From Saccharum officinarum (lineage: Eukaryota > Streptophyta > Magnoliopsida > Poales > Poaceae): a DNA stretch of 64,000 nucleotides. A program made the position numbers and the translations under genes. Positions 24,263 to 33,481 of this stretch are shown here, piece after piece; the first letter of the stretch is position 1, and the number at the start of each line of letters is the position of its first letter. The notes beneath the pieces are model-generated. The model saw only the letters and a list, made by a program, of their open reading frames with translations, did not search any database and had not been told where the DNA came from. The DNA lies in the NCBI GenBank assembly GCA_020631735.1, contig CM036231.1:1701831-1765830 (forward strand), given 5' to 3'.

Positions 24263-26269
24263 TTTCTCAAAACCTTTTGAACTTGAGACAAATGCCTCTG
24301 ACAAAGGTATTAGCGCTATGCTACAACAGGAAGGACACCCCATTACTTTTATCAGTAGACCTCTTGGCCCCAAAGCTCAGGGGCTTTCTACCTACGAAAA
24401 GGAATGCCTTGACATACTTCCTGTTGTACATTATTGGCAACCCTACTTGCAACATTCCGAGTTTCTTATCAAAACAGATCAAAAGAGCTTGATTCACTTG
24501 GATGATCAGAGATTACTCCTTGGCAACACAAAGCCCTCACTAAACTATTGGGTCTCACTTACAAAATCATATACAAACAAGGCAAGGACAACAGGGTGGC
24601 AGATGCTCTATCCAGAACTTCTCATGCTTCAGATCATGACCTGTCAGCTATCTCTGTTGTTACTTCACCATGGGTGCAACAATTACAAACAACTTATACC
24701 CAGGATTCTAAATCATCCAAATTGCTCCAAGAACTATCGATCCAATCCCCTTCTGGTAATTATACACTGACTAAAGGCCTTATATATTTTAAGTCCAGAA
24801 TTTGGGTTGGCAATGCACCTAACATTCAATGTCAAATTCTATTTGCTTTGCACAATAGTGCAGTTAGTGGGCATTCTGGCTATGAAGCCACTTATTCCAG
24901 AGTTAAAAGATTGTTTGCATGGCCCCATCTCAAGCAGTTAGTCAAAGATTATGTGGCCCAGTGTGTCGTATGCCAACAAGCTAAAACTGAGAGAATAGCT
25001 TCTCCTGGACTGCTTTCACCTTTGCCCATACCTGAAGGTTCTTGGCAAACACACACTATGGACTTTATTGAAGGACTACCAAAATCTAAATCCTTCAACT
25101 GCATCTTGGTAGTTGTTGACAAATTTTCCTAGTATGCACACTTTCTTCCCTTGTCCCATCCCTTTACAACATTAGAGGTTGCTACTCTATTTATGAACAA
25201 CATCTTCAAGTTGCATGGTTTGCCCCAAGCCATTGTTTCTGATATGGACAAGATATTCACTAGAAAATTGTGGAAAGAATTTTTCAAGCTCCTTGGTACT
25301 CAATTACACATGGGTAGTGCTTATCATCCTCAAACGGAGGGTCAATCAGAGAGAGTCAACCAGTGTTTGGAGACCTATCTCAGATGTTTTGTGGACTCTT
25401 GTCCAACTAAATGGTCCTCTTGGCTAGCCTTGGCTGAATACTGGTATAATACATCTCTCCATAGCTCTCTGGGCACTAGTCCTTTCCATGTCCTATATGG
25501 CCATCACCCAAGGGAACTGGGTATTGAGGCACCTGTCCCTACTGTTCAAGCTGATCTGGATGAATGGTTACAAGACAGAGACAATATGCAATAGTTAGTC
25601 CAGCAACATCTTGCTTGAGCTCAACGAAAGATGAAGTTCCAAGCTGATAAAAAGAGATCACATCATACCTTTCAAGTGGGAGATTCTGTCTATGTCAAAA
25701 TCTAGCCATATGTGCAGACAACCCTGGCCAGCAGATCTTCCAACAAGCTTGCGTTTTGGTATTTTGGTCCTTACCCAATTGAAGCTAAAATCAATGAAGT
25801 TGCCTATCAGCTCAAGTTGCCAAAGGATAGCAAGATACACCCTGTATTCCATGTTTCTCTCCTCAAGAAAGCTATATCACCCCAAACAATTGTACACTCA
25901 GCACTACTCGACCCAGCTCTTCATTACCAGGTACCACAACTGAGACTTGATCGCAGGCTTCACTTGCACAACAATACTGCTGTCTCTCAGGTGTTGGTGA
26001 AATGGTCCCATCTGCCTTTGGAGTTGTCCACCTGGGAAGATGAAATAGCTTTGCACCAGGACTTTCCTCGTGCACCGGCTTGGGGACAAGCCATTCCTCG
26101 TCGGGGGAGGGATGTCACCAACACCAAGACTGCGAGCGCTGCTAATCAGGTGGCTACTATCTCTGAACCTAATGCCATTCAGGAAGATGCAAGCGGAGGT
26201 GATCAGGTGACCGTGCGAAGCAGGCAGCCCAGCTCGCGTGTCTTTGGGCCGTACTGGGTGAAATCGTAA
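24263..26269 (+). pseudogene. RNase H, integrase and chromodomain-like part of the chromovirus polyprotein
   Basis: Resumes the polyprotein cut at 6253. RNase H reads ELETNASDKGISAMLQQ, where the usual first catalytic Asp (TDAS) is Asn; KQGKDNRVADALSR follows. The integrase zinc finger (HNSAVSGHSGYE..CVVCQQAK) and core follow, with MDFIEGLP, VSDMDKIF and the Glu of EGQSERVNQ. Stops interrupt at 25129 (DKFS*), 25592, 25616 and 25704. The tail has DSVYVKI and HPVFHVSLLKKA, then a chromo-like segment (VLVKWSHLPLELSTWEDE). The last frame reads through the purine tract and about 52 codons into the 3' LTR before its stop at 26267-26269. Confidence 0.88.
26102..26112 (+). promoter_or_regulatory. Polypurine tract of the chromovirus-like element
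   Basis: CGGGGGAGGGA directly precedes TGTCACC, the start of the 3' LTR. Confidence 0.75.
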
Positions 26270-26368
26270 TCAGCCCATGTTATGTTCCTTTTTGTTTTGT
26301 AGGCCCATGTAACGGGCGGAAGGGAGGCCAGCTGGTCTCCGATGTATTGGCTTGTCTTTGAAGTTGAA
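26113..26368 (+). repeat. 3' LTR of the chromovirus-like element
   Basis: Matches 2326-2571, including TGTCACCAACACCAAGACTG, AGCGGAGGTGATCAGGTGAC and GGCCAGCTGGTCTCC. The right end is uncertain by about 10 bp, and no clear 5-bp target duplication could be paired with the left flank. Confidence 0.8.
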
Positions 26369-26828
26369 CTCTGAACTCGATATGAACCTTGAACTGAGCC
26401 GTTGGGCATCGACGGTGAGCTCTCGACGGTTGCCGGAGTGTCGATCTATCGATTTTTTCAAGCTAGATACCCTACCCAGCCTAGTTCGGTTATAGAGTGG
26501 TGAGTGAATCATGATGTTCCGAATAGAGCAGCATAGGAAATACTAGAAGAGAGGAAAAAACCAGTGCAATTAGGATGGACACATGCTTGCACAGAGAAAA
26601 GAAGAGGGTTGAACACATGTTTGCAATGCTCGTCACTCCATCTTCTTTTTCTTCAATGAATACTTGACATGAGCTTTGCTTCTCAATTAAGAAAAATAGA
26701 GGTTTATGTATAGAAAGATCGAAGGCCTAAAACACCCTAGAGGGCACAACCTATAGAAAAAAGAACGATCTCCACTCCCCTTAGGGAAGAAACAGAGGGG
26801 GGCTAAGTTATGTTGTTAAAGACCCGTG
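26369..26828. other. Intergenic DNA, no gene seen
   Basis: No coding region recognised. At 26724-26777 a segment (GCCTAAAACACC, GGGCACAACCTAT, GAACGATCTCCACTC) recurs at 27928-27987 on the far side of the solo LTR. Confidence 0.5.
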
Positions 26829-27901
26829 TGTCGGGTATCAAAATACTCAGGGTACCTAACAGGGGGTAAAATACGGCACCCTGCACGTGTGTTAAAGAAC
26901 CCCATCGTAGGAGACCCAAAGAGCACTGATAGCATGTCAGCCGCTCAAGCACGAACGACAAACTCTACCTCGCCCGAGCGTTGCGGAGAGGCCTTGGGCA
27001 CAATAAGGCATCTCAGGCGATATCTCTCCGCCTCGCCTAAGCCCCCCGGCGTCATCAAAAGCGCCCGACCCCACATGGTGCGTTTCTGCCTCGCCCGAGC
27101 GGCATGTGGAACCCTTAGGCAAGGCGGGGAGCCACGGGGGGGCCCTAACACGGTGCTTGCTCCATCGACGTGATGGACGTGACCGTGCACAGTCAACAGG
27201 AACACGGAAACCACGCCTTGACTCGATATGACCCCGGTCATTCTACTACGACGACATTCATACCTCCACAACGACAAGGGTGACGGCACCTGTGCCACCT
27301 AACCTCCTCGCTACGAAAATCCGGGCGCACGCACCGCCCACCCTCACGGCACAAGAACATACAGGTCAAGGCATGGCCACGGCACGTCGCGCCAGCGGAT
27401 GGAGAGGCCAAAAGATCAACGCCCTACACGTCTCCACGCTACAAGAAAATTGTTCCCATCAGATAAGGAGGAGGACGACCATGCCCGAGGCCACCTTTTT
27501 TGTTTTTCTCTTTCATTCTCCCTGTTTTCACCTCTTTACCGTAAATGTAACCCGAGCCCTCCCCTTAGAAACTATAAAAAGGGAGGCAAGGGCCGCCTCT
27601 AGAAGGATCACACAATCGAGAAAGAACAGCTAGAGTTCATCCCCATTAAAACTACACTTCACGCACCACCACTCACAAGGGGCTTGAGACCTACTCCCTC
27701 TCTCGAAAGCTTGTAACTCCTACTACGAGCAACCCGGTGTAAGGCAACACGAACCGCAGCGAAATCTACTGGACGTAGGGCCGTTCATGTCCGAACCAGT
27801 ATGCATCCTTGTGTCCGCTTTGCACACCATCAAGACCTAGACGCGCAGATATAAATTCACTAGTCGCTCTGTTTAGACACCCGGTCCTCTAGACACCGAC
27901 A
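26829..27901. mobile_element. Solo LTR, 1,073 bp
   Basis: Ends TGTCGG...CCGACA are perfect inverted repeats and are flanked by CCGTG at 26824-26828 and 27902-27906. The interior has CCTCGCCCGAGC-type repeats and a CACGTG-rich composition like grass gypsy LTRs. No internal domain or second LTR is present. The family is not determined. Confidence 0.8.
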
Positions 27902-27927
27902 CCGTGAGTGGAGATCGATGTCTTCTT

Positions 27928-27987
27928 TGGCCTAAAACACCCCAAAGGGCACAACCTATGTATAGAGAAAGAACGATCTCCACTCTT
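27928..27987 (+). repeat. Copy 2 of a short local duplication (copy 1 at 26724-26777)
   Basis: GGCCTAAAACACCCC, GGGCACAACCTAT and AGAACGATCTCCACTC occur in the same order as at 26724-26777. Without the solo LTR the two copies would lie about 125 bp apart, so the duplication probably predates that insertion. Confidence 0.6.
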
Positions 27988-28227
27988 TGGTCTTTGCGTC
28001 AATGGCGGTGTTTTAAAAAATCTTTCTGTTTCTTTCCAAATGTTCCACATTGAAATCACCACCCCGTTGAAGTGCCGTCATCGGTGCCTTAGGTTGTGGC
28101 AGCTGCTTCCTCCCACCAAGCACAAATTTCTGTTGGCTGGACATGTGGCTGGATTAGTTGCACATTAAAATGCTCTAAGGTCAGCACAAGGTTCCAAATC
28201 TCTTTGGCTAGAAGGCGGAATGGTGGT

Positions 28228-28341
28228 CGAAGTCTCGCATCGCACGGTGGAGGTGTCCCGCGCCCCACGCCAGGCTCGAATCCCTGCTCCACTGTGGCTG
28301 CCCTCTACCGCTTGCCTCCATGCCTTGGCCTCTAGCATTTA
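28228..28341 (+). repeat. Dispersed repeat, copy 2
   Basis: Same repeat as 1187-1297 in the other orientation. It has GGCTCGAATCC, close to a tRNA B box, and ends TAGCATTTA, where a MITE has inserted. Confidence 0.55.
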
Positions 28342-28508
28342 GGTAGCGTTTGGTTACCGTGGGATTGAGGAATTCGGATAAAAAATCCTAGAATCTCATC
28401 AAACATGATATGATTTTAGTGGATTTTAACACACATGCACGTAATCCAATAAAACACATCTAATTTTTTATCCAGATTCTTTAAATCCTCTCGAATCCAA
28501 ACAAAACC
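28342..28508. mobile_element. Tourist-like MITE, 167 bp
   Basis: Termini GGTAGCGTTTGGTT and (complement) GGTTTTGTTTGGATT, flanked by TTA at 28339-28341 and 28509-28511. It is a different family from the GGCC..TGTTTAG elements. Confidence 0.75.
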
Positions 28509-28511
28509 TTA

Positions 28512-29035
28512 CCATGTAGAGGTGCGGGTGGGTGGCAGGGCAGCAGCGTCCTGCCGTCCTCCTCCCGCATGCTCCTCTCCTAGCCCCCCGAGGACTACTA
28601 CTGGAGATAAAAAAAACTTGCAAAGACCTGGGAAGGCCAATGTGCAGTAGAGGAGATGTTAACATACTAGCATTCAAAATAAGGAGATGCAGTTGTGTTT
28701 CTCATTTTTTTTTCAATTCTAGTCCGGTTTTGTTCAATCGATTCATCTTTTGATTCTTGAACAGGATGGACCAGCGGTGGAAGGACAAAACAGTGACAGG
28801 CGTGAGTGAACAGTACAGGGGGGAACAGTACGGTACATATTGTTTCACGTGATCTGTACGGTAGAATAACGGGGTAAGAATACTGTTTACAGGATCCGGT
28901 ATTACTATTAACAGGATATTACTGTTCACTAACGGGATGACTACAGTTCAGGGTGTTACTGTTGATGAATAGGAAAATGATAGTGGGAAGTACCCGTTAC
29001 TGTGTATCTACAGTACTATCACTAGGTTTAAAGAT
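28512..29035. other. Intergenic DNA with an ACTGTT/AACAGT motif cluster
   Basis: No gene is recognised. From about 28788 to 29020 the motifs AACAGTAC, TACTGTT and ACAGTACT recur at least eight times in both orientations. Confidence 0.5.
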
Positions 29036-29038
29036 CTA

Positions 29039-29279
29039 GCCCTTGTTTAGATTGAAGATTTTTTCAACCTGATGAATAGTACCACTTTCGTCTTATTTGA
29101 CAAATATTGTCCAATCGTAGACCAACTAGGCTCAAAAGATTCATCTCGTGATTTTGAATTAAACTGTGTAATTAGATATTTTTTTACCTACATTTAGTAC
29201 TCCATGCAAGCGGCTAAAAATTGATGTGATGGAGAGAGAGTGAAAAAACTTGGAATTTTGAGGTGATCTAAACATGGGC
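29039..29279. mobile_element. Tourist-like MITE, tandem pair member 1
   Basis: Starts GCCCTTGTTTAGATTG and ends GATCTAAACATGGGC, flanked by CTA at 29036-29038 and 29280-29282. It shares the CAAAAGATTCATCTCGTGAT block with the elements at 29283 and 35246. Confidence 0.8.
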
Positions 29280-29282
29280 CTA

Positions 29283-29520
29283 GGCCACGTTTAGATGCTG
29301 AAAAAATTTCAACCCGATAAATAGTACCACTTTCGTCTTATTTGACAAATATTATCCAATCGTGGACCAACTAGGCTCAAAAGATTCATCTCGTGATTTC
29401 CAACTAAACTGTGTAATTAGTTATTTTTTTACCTACATTTAATACTCCATGCAAGCGGCTAAAAATTGATGTGATGGAGAAAGAGTAAAAAAACTTGGAA
29501 TTTGGATGCTAAACGAGGCC
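29283..29520. mobile_element. Tourist-like MITE, tandem pair member 2
   Basis: Starts GGCCACGTTTAGATGC and ends GCTAAACGAGGCC, flanked by CTA at 29280-29282 (shared with member 1) and 29521-29523. It has the same orientation as member 1. Confidence 0.8.
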
Positions 29521-29550
29521 CTACAGAGATTCTCTTACTGCGGTCTGACC

Positions 29551-30033
29551 CAGGGTTTTTTTACCGACCGGTCACCCCAAACCGCCGGCCTCCGGTTCCG
29601 GTTTACCGGTCCGGTTTACCGGTAACCGGTCGGTAACCGGTCGAATTTGAATTTGAATTCAAACGTGCCTTCGGTTCGGTTTGTCACCGGTTTACCGGGC
29701 GGTTTGGAGCGGTAACCGCTCGGTTTGAGCGGTTTACCGCTCGGTTTGAGTTTGGAATTTTTTTTTTCTTTTTTTTCAAACTTCTATACGTATAAATAAA
29801 TACTAAACGAACTCGAATTTGGAAAATTTTTACACCATTGGCTTCTATAAATCATGAACTATTTTTAGGAATTTTTTCAGTATTTTTTATTTTTTTTTTC
29901 AAATTTTAAATTTGAATTTGGGAGGAATTTGAATTTGGGGAATACCTAACCGGACCGGACCGGAACCGGTCCGGCCCGGTTAGACCGGTAACCGCGGTAA
30001 ACCGTGGTTTACCGAGCGGTTTTTTTAACCCTG
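29551..30033. mobile_element. Non-autonomous hAT-like element, 483 bp
   Basis: Termini CAGGGTT and AACCCTG are flanked by the 8-bp duplication GTCTGACC at 29543-29550 and 30034-30041. Both features are characteristic of hAT. The subterminal regions are packed with ACCGGT, TTACCG and CGGTTT words, and the centre is AT-rich. No transposase is present. Confidence 0.85.
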
Positions 30034-30041
30034 GTCTGACC

Positions 30042-30650
30042 CCGTTATCGGCCACAACGGCGGCAGAACCAGAGAAAGTTCAGGAACGACAACTGACCCC
30101 TTGCTCTGGAGTCTGGACAAACCGGGCGATCACATCGAGAGGATCCGCGCGCATCCATCGTGGTCCTTCCACTTCTGCACATCCTGGAGCTCGTCGTGGG
30201 CTCGCGCGGCTCCCGCCAACCGGGACTCTATTGGTTGGGCCGGCCGAGCGCGAAACCAGCTGCTGTGCTATGTTTTGGTCCGGCCCAAGTTCTAAATCCG
30301 GCAAGCGACCCGGCGCGAGGCTGGGCCTAGACCCTGGAGGCCCGAGGCGCTTACGATTTCGTTCCGATCCGCCGACGATGCATAGCCCGAATTGCACATG
30401 ATCCGGAACTGCCTGTCGGTGCGGCGCACCAGCGGCGTGCCCGGCGTCTCAGGTGCTCGGATGATCCGGCTCGTTTGCGCACGAATCCGCCACCTGATCC
30501 CATGAAACGGGCGCACGCACGCACGCGCCACCCACCTCTTCCGTGGGTGGGCGGCCCACCGGTCCGTGCACGGTGTACCGGCACCAGTCTGCCACCATCA
30601 CCACCACCATCCAGCCAACAGACGCCAACAACCTCTCGTCGGCTCTCGCC
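30042..30650. other. Upstream region of the SAM-domain gene
   Basis: GC-rich sequence without a supported coding region. It is likely promoter-distal DNA for the gene at 30843. The long frames in it are GC-driven. Confidence 0.45.
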
Positions 30651-30652
30651 CG

Positions 30653-30661
30653 TTTTTATAA
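30653..30661 (+). promoter_or_regulatory. Putative TATA box of the SAM-domain gene
   Basis: TTTTTATAA lies about 185 bp upstream of the ATG in otherwise GC-rich DNA, which would give a 5' UTR of about 150 bp. It also argues against an upstream start in the long open frame that begins at 30543. Confidence 0.55.
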
Positions 30662-30842
30662 CCGGCTTCACGTGACGCCACCCGCCCATCGGCCAGTGTC
30701 CAGTGCCGCTACACACCAGAGCGCGCGCCCGCACATCCAGCAGCCCCACGGGCTGCCACCGCGCGCGGGAGCCTCACTTGCTGGCATCGTTGCTGCCGCT
30801 GCCGCTGCCATCGCCGCTCGCCGCGCACGCTCCGCTCCGCCG

Positions 30843-31622
30843 ATGGACTGGTACGCGTGGCTCTGCAGGGCGGGGCTGCACCCGGACGTGGCGTTCGAGT
30901 ACGCGCAGCTCTTCGCGCGCAACGAGCTCGGCGCCGCCGACGTGCGCCACCTGGACCACGAGTTCCTCCTCAGCATGGGCGTCGCCGTCGCCAAGCACCG
31001 CCTCGAGATCCTCAAGCTCGCCAGGAAGGACCCGCCCTCCTCCTCCCACGGCAGGGCCACCGTCGTGGCCGCCGCCGCCGCCATCACCGTCGTCCTGCCG
31101 TGGCGCGCCACCAGGCTGCTCGCCGCGGCCGTGCACCGGTCCGCGCGCTCGGCGCTCGGTCGCCTCCGCGCCTCGGTGTCGTCCCGTGCCCGGGACCAGG
31201 TCCGGGACCGGGACCGGGACCGCGGCAGGGCGGCGTCCGTCCTCGCCACGCCGCGCTTGTTGCCTCTGCTGCGGCACCGCGGCGGGAGGGTCGCGCACAG
31301 CAGATGGACCAAGATCGCATCGCCCGTGGCGGTCCGTGGCGGGAAGCTCCCGTTGCCGCTGCCGATGCTGACGCACGTCAGCAAGCCCGTCCTGCTCACC
31401 AACAGCTGCGCCGATAAGTGGAGGGGCAACGGTGGCGCGGCGGTCAGGAAGCTGCCCGCGCCCGCTGGGTCCATTGCCGCCTGCCTCATGAGCACGGACG
31501 TCTGCAGCTGCGACGAGGACGAGGAGGGGGACGGCAGCGGCAGCGACGTGGAGGTGGTGGTGGTGGACGTCGGCGAGGAGATGCGGTGGGAGTCCATGTT
31601 CCAGGATCTCAAGCCCACTTAG
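30843..31622 (+). CDS. SAM (sterile alpha motif) domain protein, single exon
   Basis: 259 codons from ATG 30843 to TAG. The start was chosen because MDWYAWLCRAGL opens the SAM fold and a TATA box lies upstream. Residues 1-64 (DWYAWLCRAGLHPDVAFEY.., LDHEFLLSMGVAVAKHRLEILKLA) match a SAM helical bundle, a protein- or RNA-interaction module. Residues about 73-100 form an Ala/Val-rich hydrophobic stretch, then Arg-rich and RDRDRDRGR segments, the latter encoded by a short hexamer repeat near 31200. The C-terminus is acidic (CDEDEEGDGSGSDVEVVVVDV). Plants have small single-exon genes of this type with poorly known roles. No stop or frameshift is seen. The SAM assignment is firm, the function unknown. 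Confidence 0.85.
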   Translation: MDWYAWLCRAGLHPDVAFEYAQLFARNELGAADVRHLDHEFLLSMGVAVAKHRLEILKLARKDPPSSSHGRATVVAAAAAITVVLPWRATRLLAAAVHRSARSALGRLRASVSSRARDQVRDRDRDRGRAASVLATPRLLPLLRHRGGRVAHSRWTKIASPVAVRGGKLPLPLPMLTHVSKPVLLTNSCADKWRGNGGAAVRKLPAPAGSIAACLMSTDVCSCDEDEEGDGSGSDVEVVVVDVGEEMRWESMFQDLKPT

Positions 31623-32403
31623 CCGAGACGCGCTCGCGTGCCAAGTGCGCCCTGCACCTGTGAGCTGCCTCTGCCTGCTGGCCGGTGCGTACCTGCCGGC
31701 TGCCGCCATCCAACCGTGTACGTACAGCGAGCGAAGACAACGTGCATGATGGCCAGTGCTCAGTGGTCACTACTAGTAGTACTCACTAGCTAAGCTACCT
31801 GCTGCCTGTTACTGTTATTGCAACTGTCTGTAAATGTGTGTGAAAAATAATGCCATGTGTTATTCTCTGAAAATTTGAGCTTGGAATCGATCCATGTTCA
31901 CGCACACACGGACGTTGTAGGATCTTGTTCCTTGTGCGATCGGATCATGAGTTGATGACGATCAAAAATACCTGCAGCATTTTCGTTCCTGCTGTAAAAG
32001 ATTGAAAATATTTTAAGGAATACTACTCGTATGTCGTTAGTGTAGAGCCCTGACAACGGGATGGAATAGATAGAGGGGGGCCATGTTCACAACCGAGACA
32101 AAACAAAGCGTGGCGCCAAAACGAGCCGAGGTATCCATCCAGATCTGAACTGACAGTCGCCGCTCCACTCAAGGATTCAAACTGGGGACACGGCGTCTCG
32201 ATGCACGGATGTAGATCTGTCGGCTTCAGCAAAGTTTAGCTGGCCAACCCTGGTCAGATCTCAACCACTACCTGGGTACCTGTTCAAAATTTCAGTGTTA
32301 AACTGCTGATGCTGCCCTGGCCTGCCCAGGCCTTGAAGAGGACCTGTTGACCTGCCGACCACAGCCCTATTTTTAGGCCACGAGTAAACCAAGGCCTGGT
32401 TTA
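31623..32403. other. 3' flank of the SAM-domain gene
   Basis: Contains the probable 3' UTR, with polyadenylation-like AAAATAATG near 31843. No other gene is recognised before the MITE at 32404. Confidence 0.5.
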
Positions 32404-32703
32404 GGGTGGGTTTAGTTCGCGAAATTTTTTGGTTTTGACTATTGTAACATTTTTGTTTGTATTTATTAATTAATGTTCAATCATAGACTAATTAGGCTCA
32501 AAAGATTCGTCTCGTGGTTTTTCTACCAAACTGTGTAATTAGTTTTTTCGTCTACGTTTAATGCTCCATACATGTGTCCAAACATCCGATGTGATAGGGC
32601 GTAAAGTTATGCAATTAGTTATTTTTTAGTCTACATTTAATGCTTCATGCATGTGTCCAAACATTTGATGTGACGGGAAATCTTGAAAATTTTTAACATA
32701 GCC
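32404..32703. mobile_element. Tourist-like MITE
   Basis: Starts GGGTGGGTTTAGTTCGC and ends AACATAGCC, flanked by TTA at 32401-32403 and 32704-32706. The CAAAAGATTCGTCTCGTGG core is shared with other copies. The ATTTAATGCT..CATGTGTCCAAACAT segment is duplicated inside. Confidence 0.65.
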
Positions 32704-33047
32704 TTAGTTTCTTCCTAAAACTTTACGCCATATCACATCGAATGTTTAGACACATGCATAAGTATTAAATGTAGACTAAAAAATAAGTAATTGTATAGAT
32801 TGTGTGTATTTTGCGAGACAAATTTTTTAAACCTAATTAGTCTGTGATTAGACAATGTTGTGCTACAGTAAACATACACTAATGACGAATTAATTAGTCT
32901 TAAAAAATCCATCTCACAGTTTACAAACGAGTTTTGTAATTAGTTTTTTTTATTAGTATCCGAATACCCCTTCCGATATTACATGAAACTCCGATGTGAC
33001 ATCCAAAACTTTACACCTCTGGAACTAAACAAAGCCCAAATTTTAAT
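32704..33047. mobile_element. Tourist-like MITE with internal inverted copies
   Basis: Left end TTAGTTTCTTCCTAAAACTT is an imperfect complement of the right end AAACTTTACACCTCTGGAAC. The family core appears once in each orientation, so the element could fold as a long hairpin or be two head-to-head copies. Exact ends are uncertain. Confidence 0.55.
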
Positions 33048-33481
33048 GACAGCATGTAAGACCTAACCAAAATTTAAAGACAGCATGATTAAGACCTGAG
33101 ATGCAGTTTATTTCACAATTGGAGAAAGATGCAGATTCTTCCCAATATCATGAAATCCGCCAAAAAAAAAATGTCGATGAGCATGTCATATACAAGCACC
33201 ACCGTTCTACATAAGTAGGGATTTCAGTTATACACCCCTAAAATTCGGGCCTCAGCACGTTAACCTGGAGCAACAGCACGAGCATCTGGTACAAGTAGCT
33301 GCACGAGACAATCGCCCCCTCATATTAGAACAAAAAGGACCCAAAATTACAACACAGAGCACAACGTGCTCATGAATTACAATAGATCATTTACGAAGCT
33401 ATTCAGACCAAAAAAACTGGATTTATTGTAGATGCAGAAAACACTACAGCTCGTATCGCCGTCGGTCAATGTGAAGAGTTC
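33048..33481. other. 3' flank of the MFS gene
   Basis: AT-rich sequence, probably the 3' UTR and downstream region of the minus-strand gene ending at 33482. No other feature seen. Confidence 0.4.

Larger units (their letters stand above)
2326..26368 (+). mobile_element. Ty3/gypsy chromovirus-like LTR retrotransposon, decayed, host of nested insertions
   Basis: Order along the plus strand: 5' LTR (2326-2571), tRNA-Met-type PBS at 2574, gag with zinc knuckle, protease, reverse transcriptase, RNase H, integrase, chromodomain-like tail, purine tract and 3' LTR (26113 to about 26368). The PR-RT-RH-IN order and the VLVKWSHLPL tail indicate Ty3/gypsy of the chromovirus group; the short LTRs suggest a Reina-like lineage (inference). 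The element is split by insertions at 4599-5134 and 6254-24257. Without them and their duplications it is about 5.5 kb. The reading frame has several stops and at least one shift near 5410. The two LTRs differ at about ten substitutions plus an indel of roughly 16 bp, so this is the oldest layer here. Confidence 0.9.

Noticed and set aside
30543..30842. N-terminal extension of the SAM-domain frame
   Set aside because: It lies upstream of and across the putative TATA box, has no domain, and the SAM fold begins right at the downstream ATG.
30668..31709. Long minus-strand and alternative plus-strand frames over the SAM gene
   Set aside because: They are shadows of the GC-rich SAM-domain coding frame. 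Only the frame from 30843 has a recognisable domain, a TATA box upstream and plausible composition.
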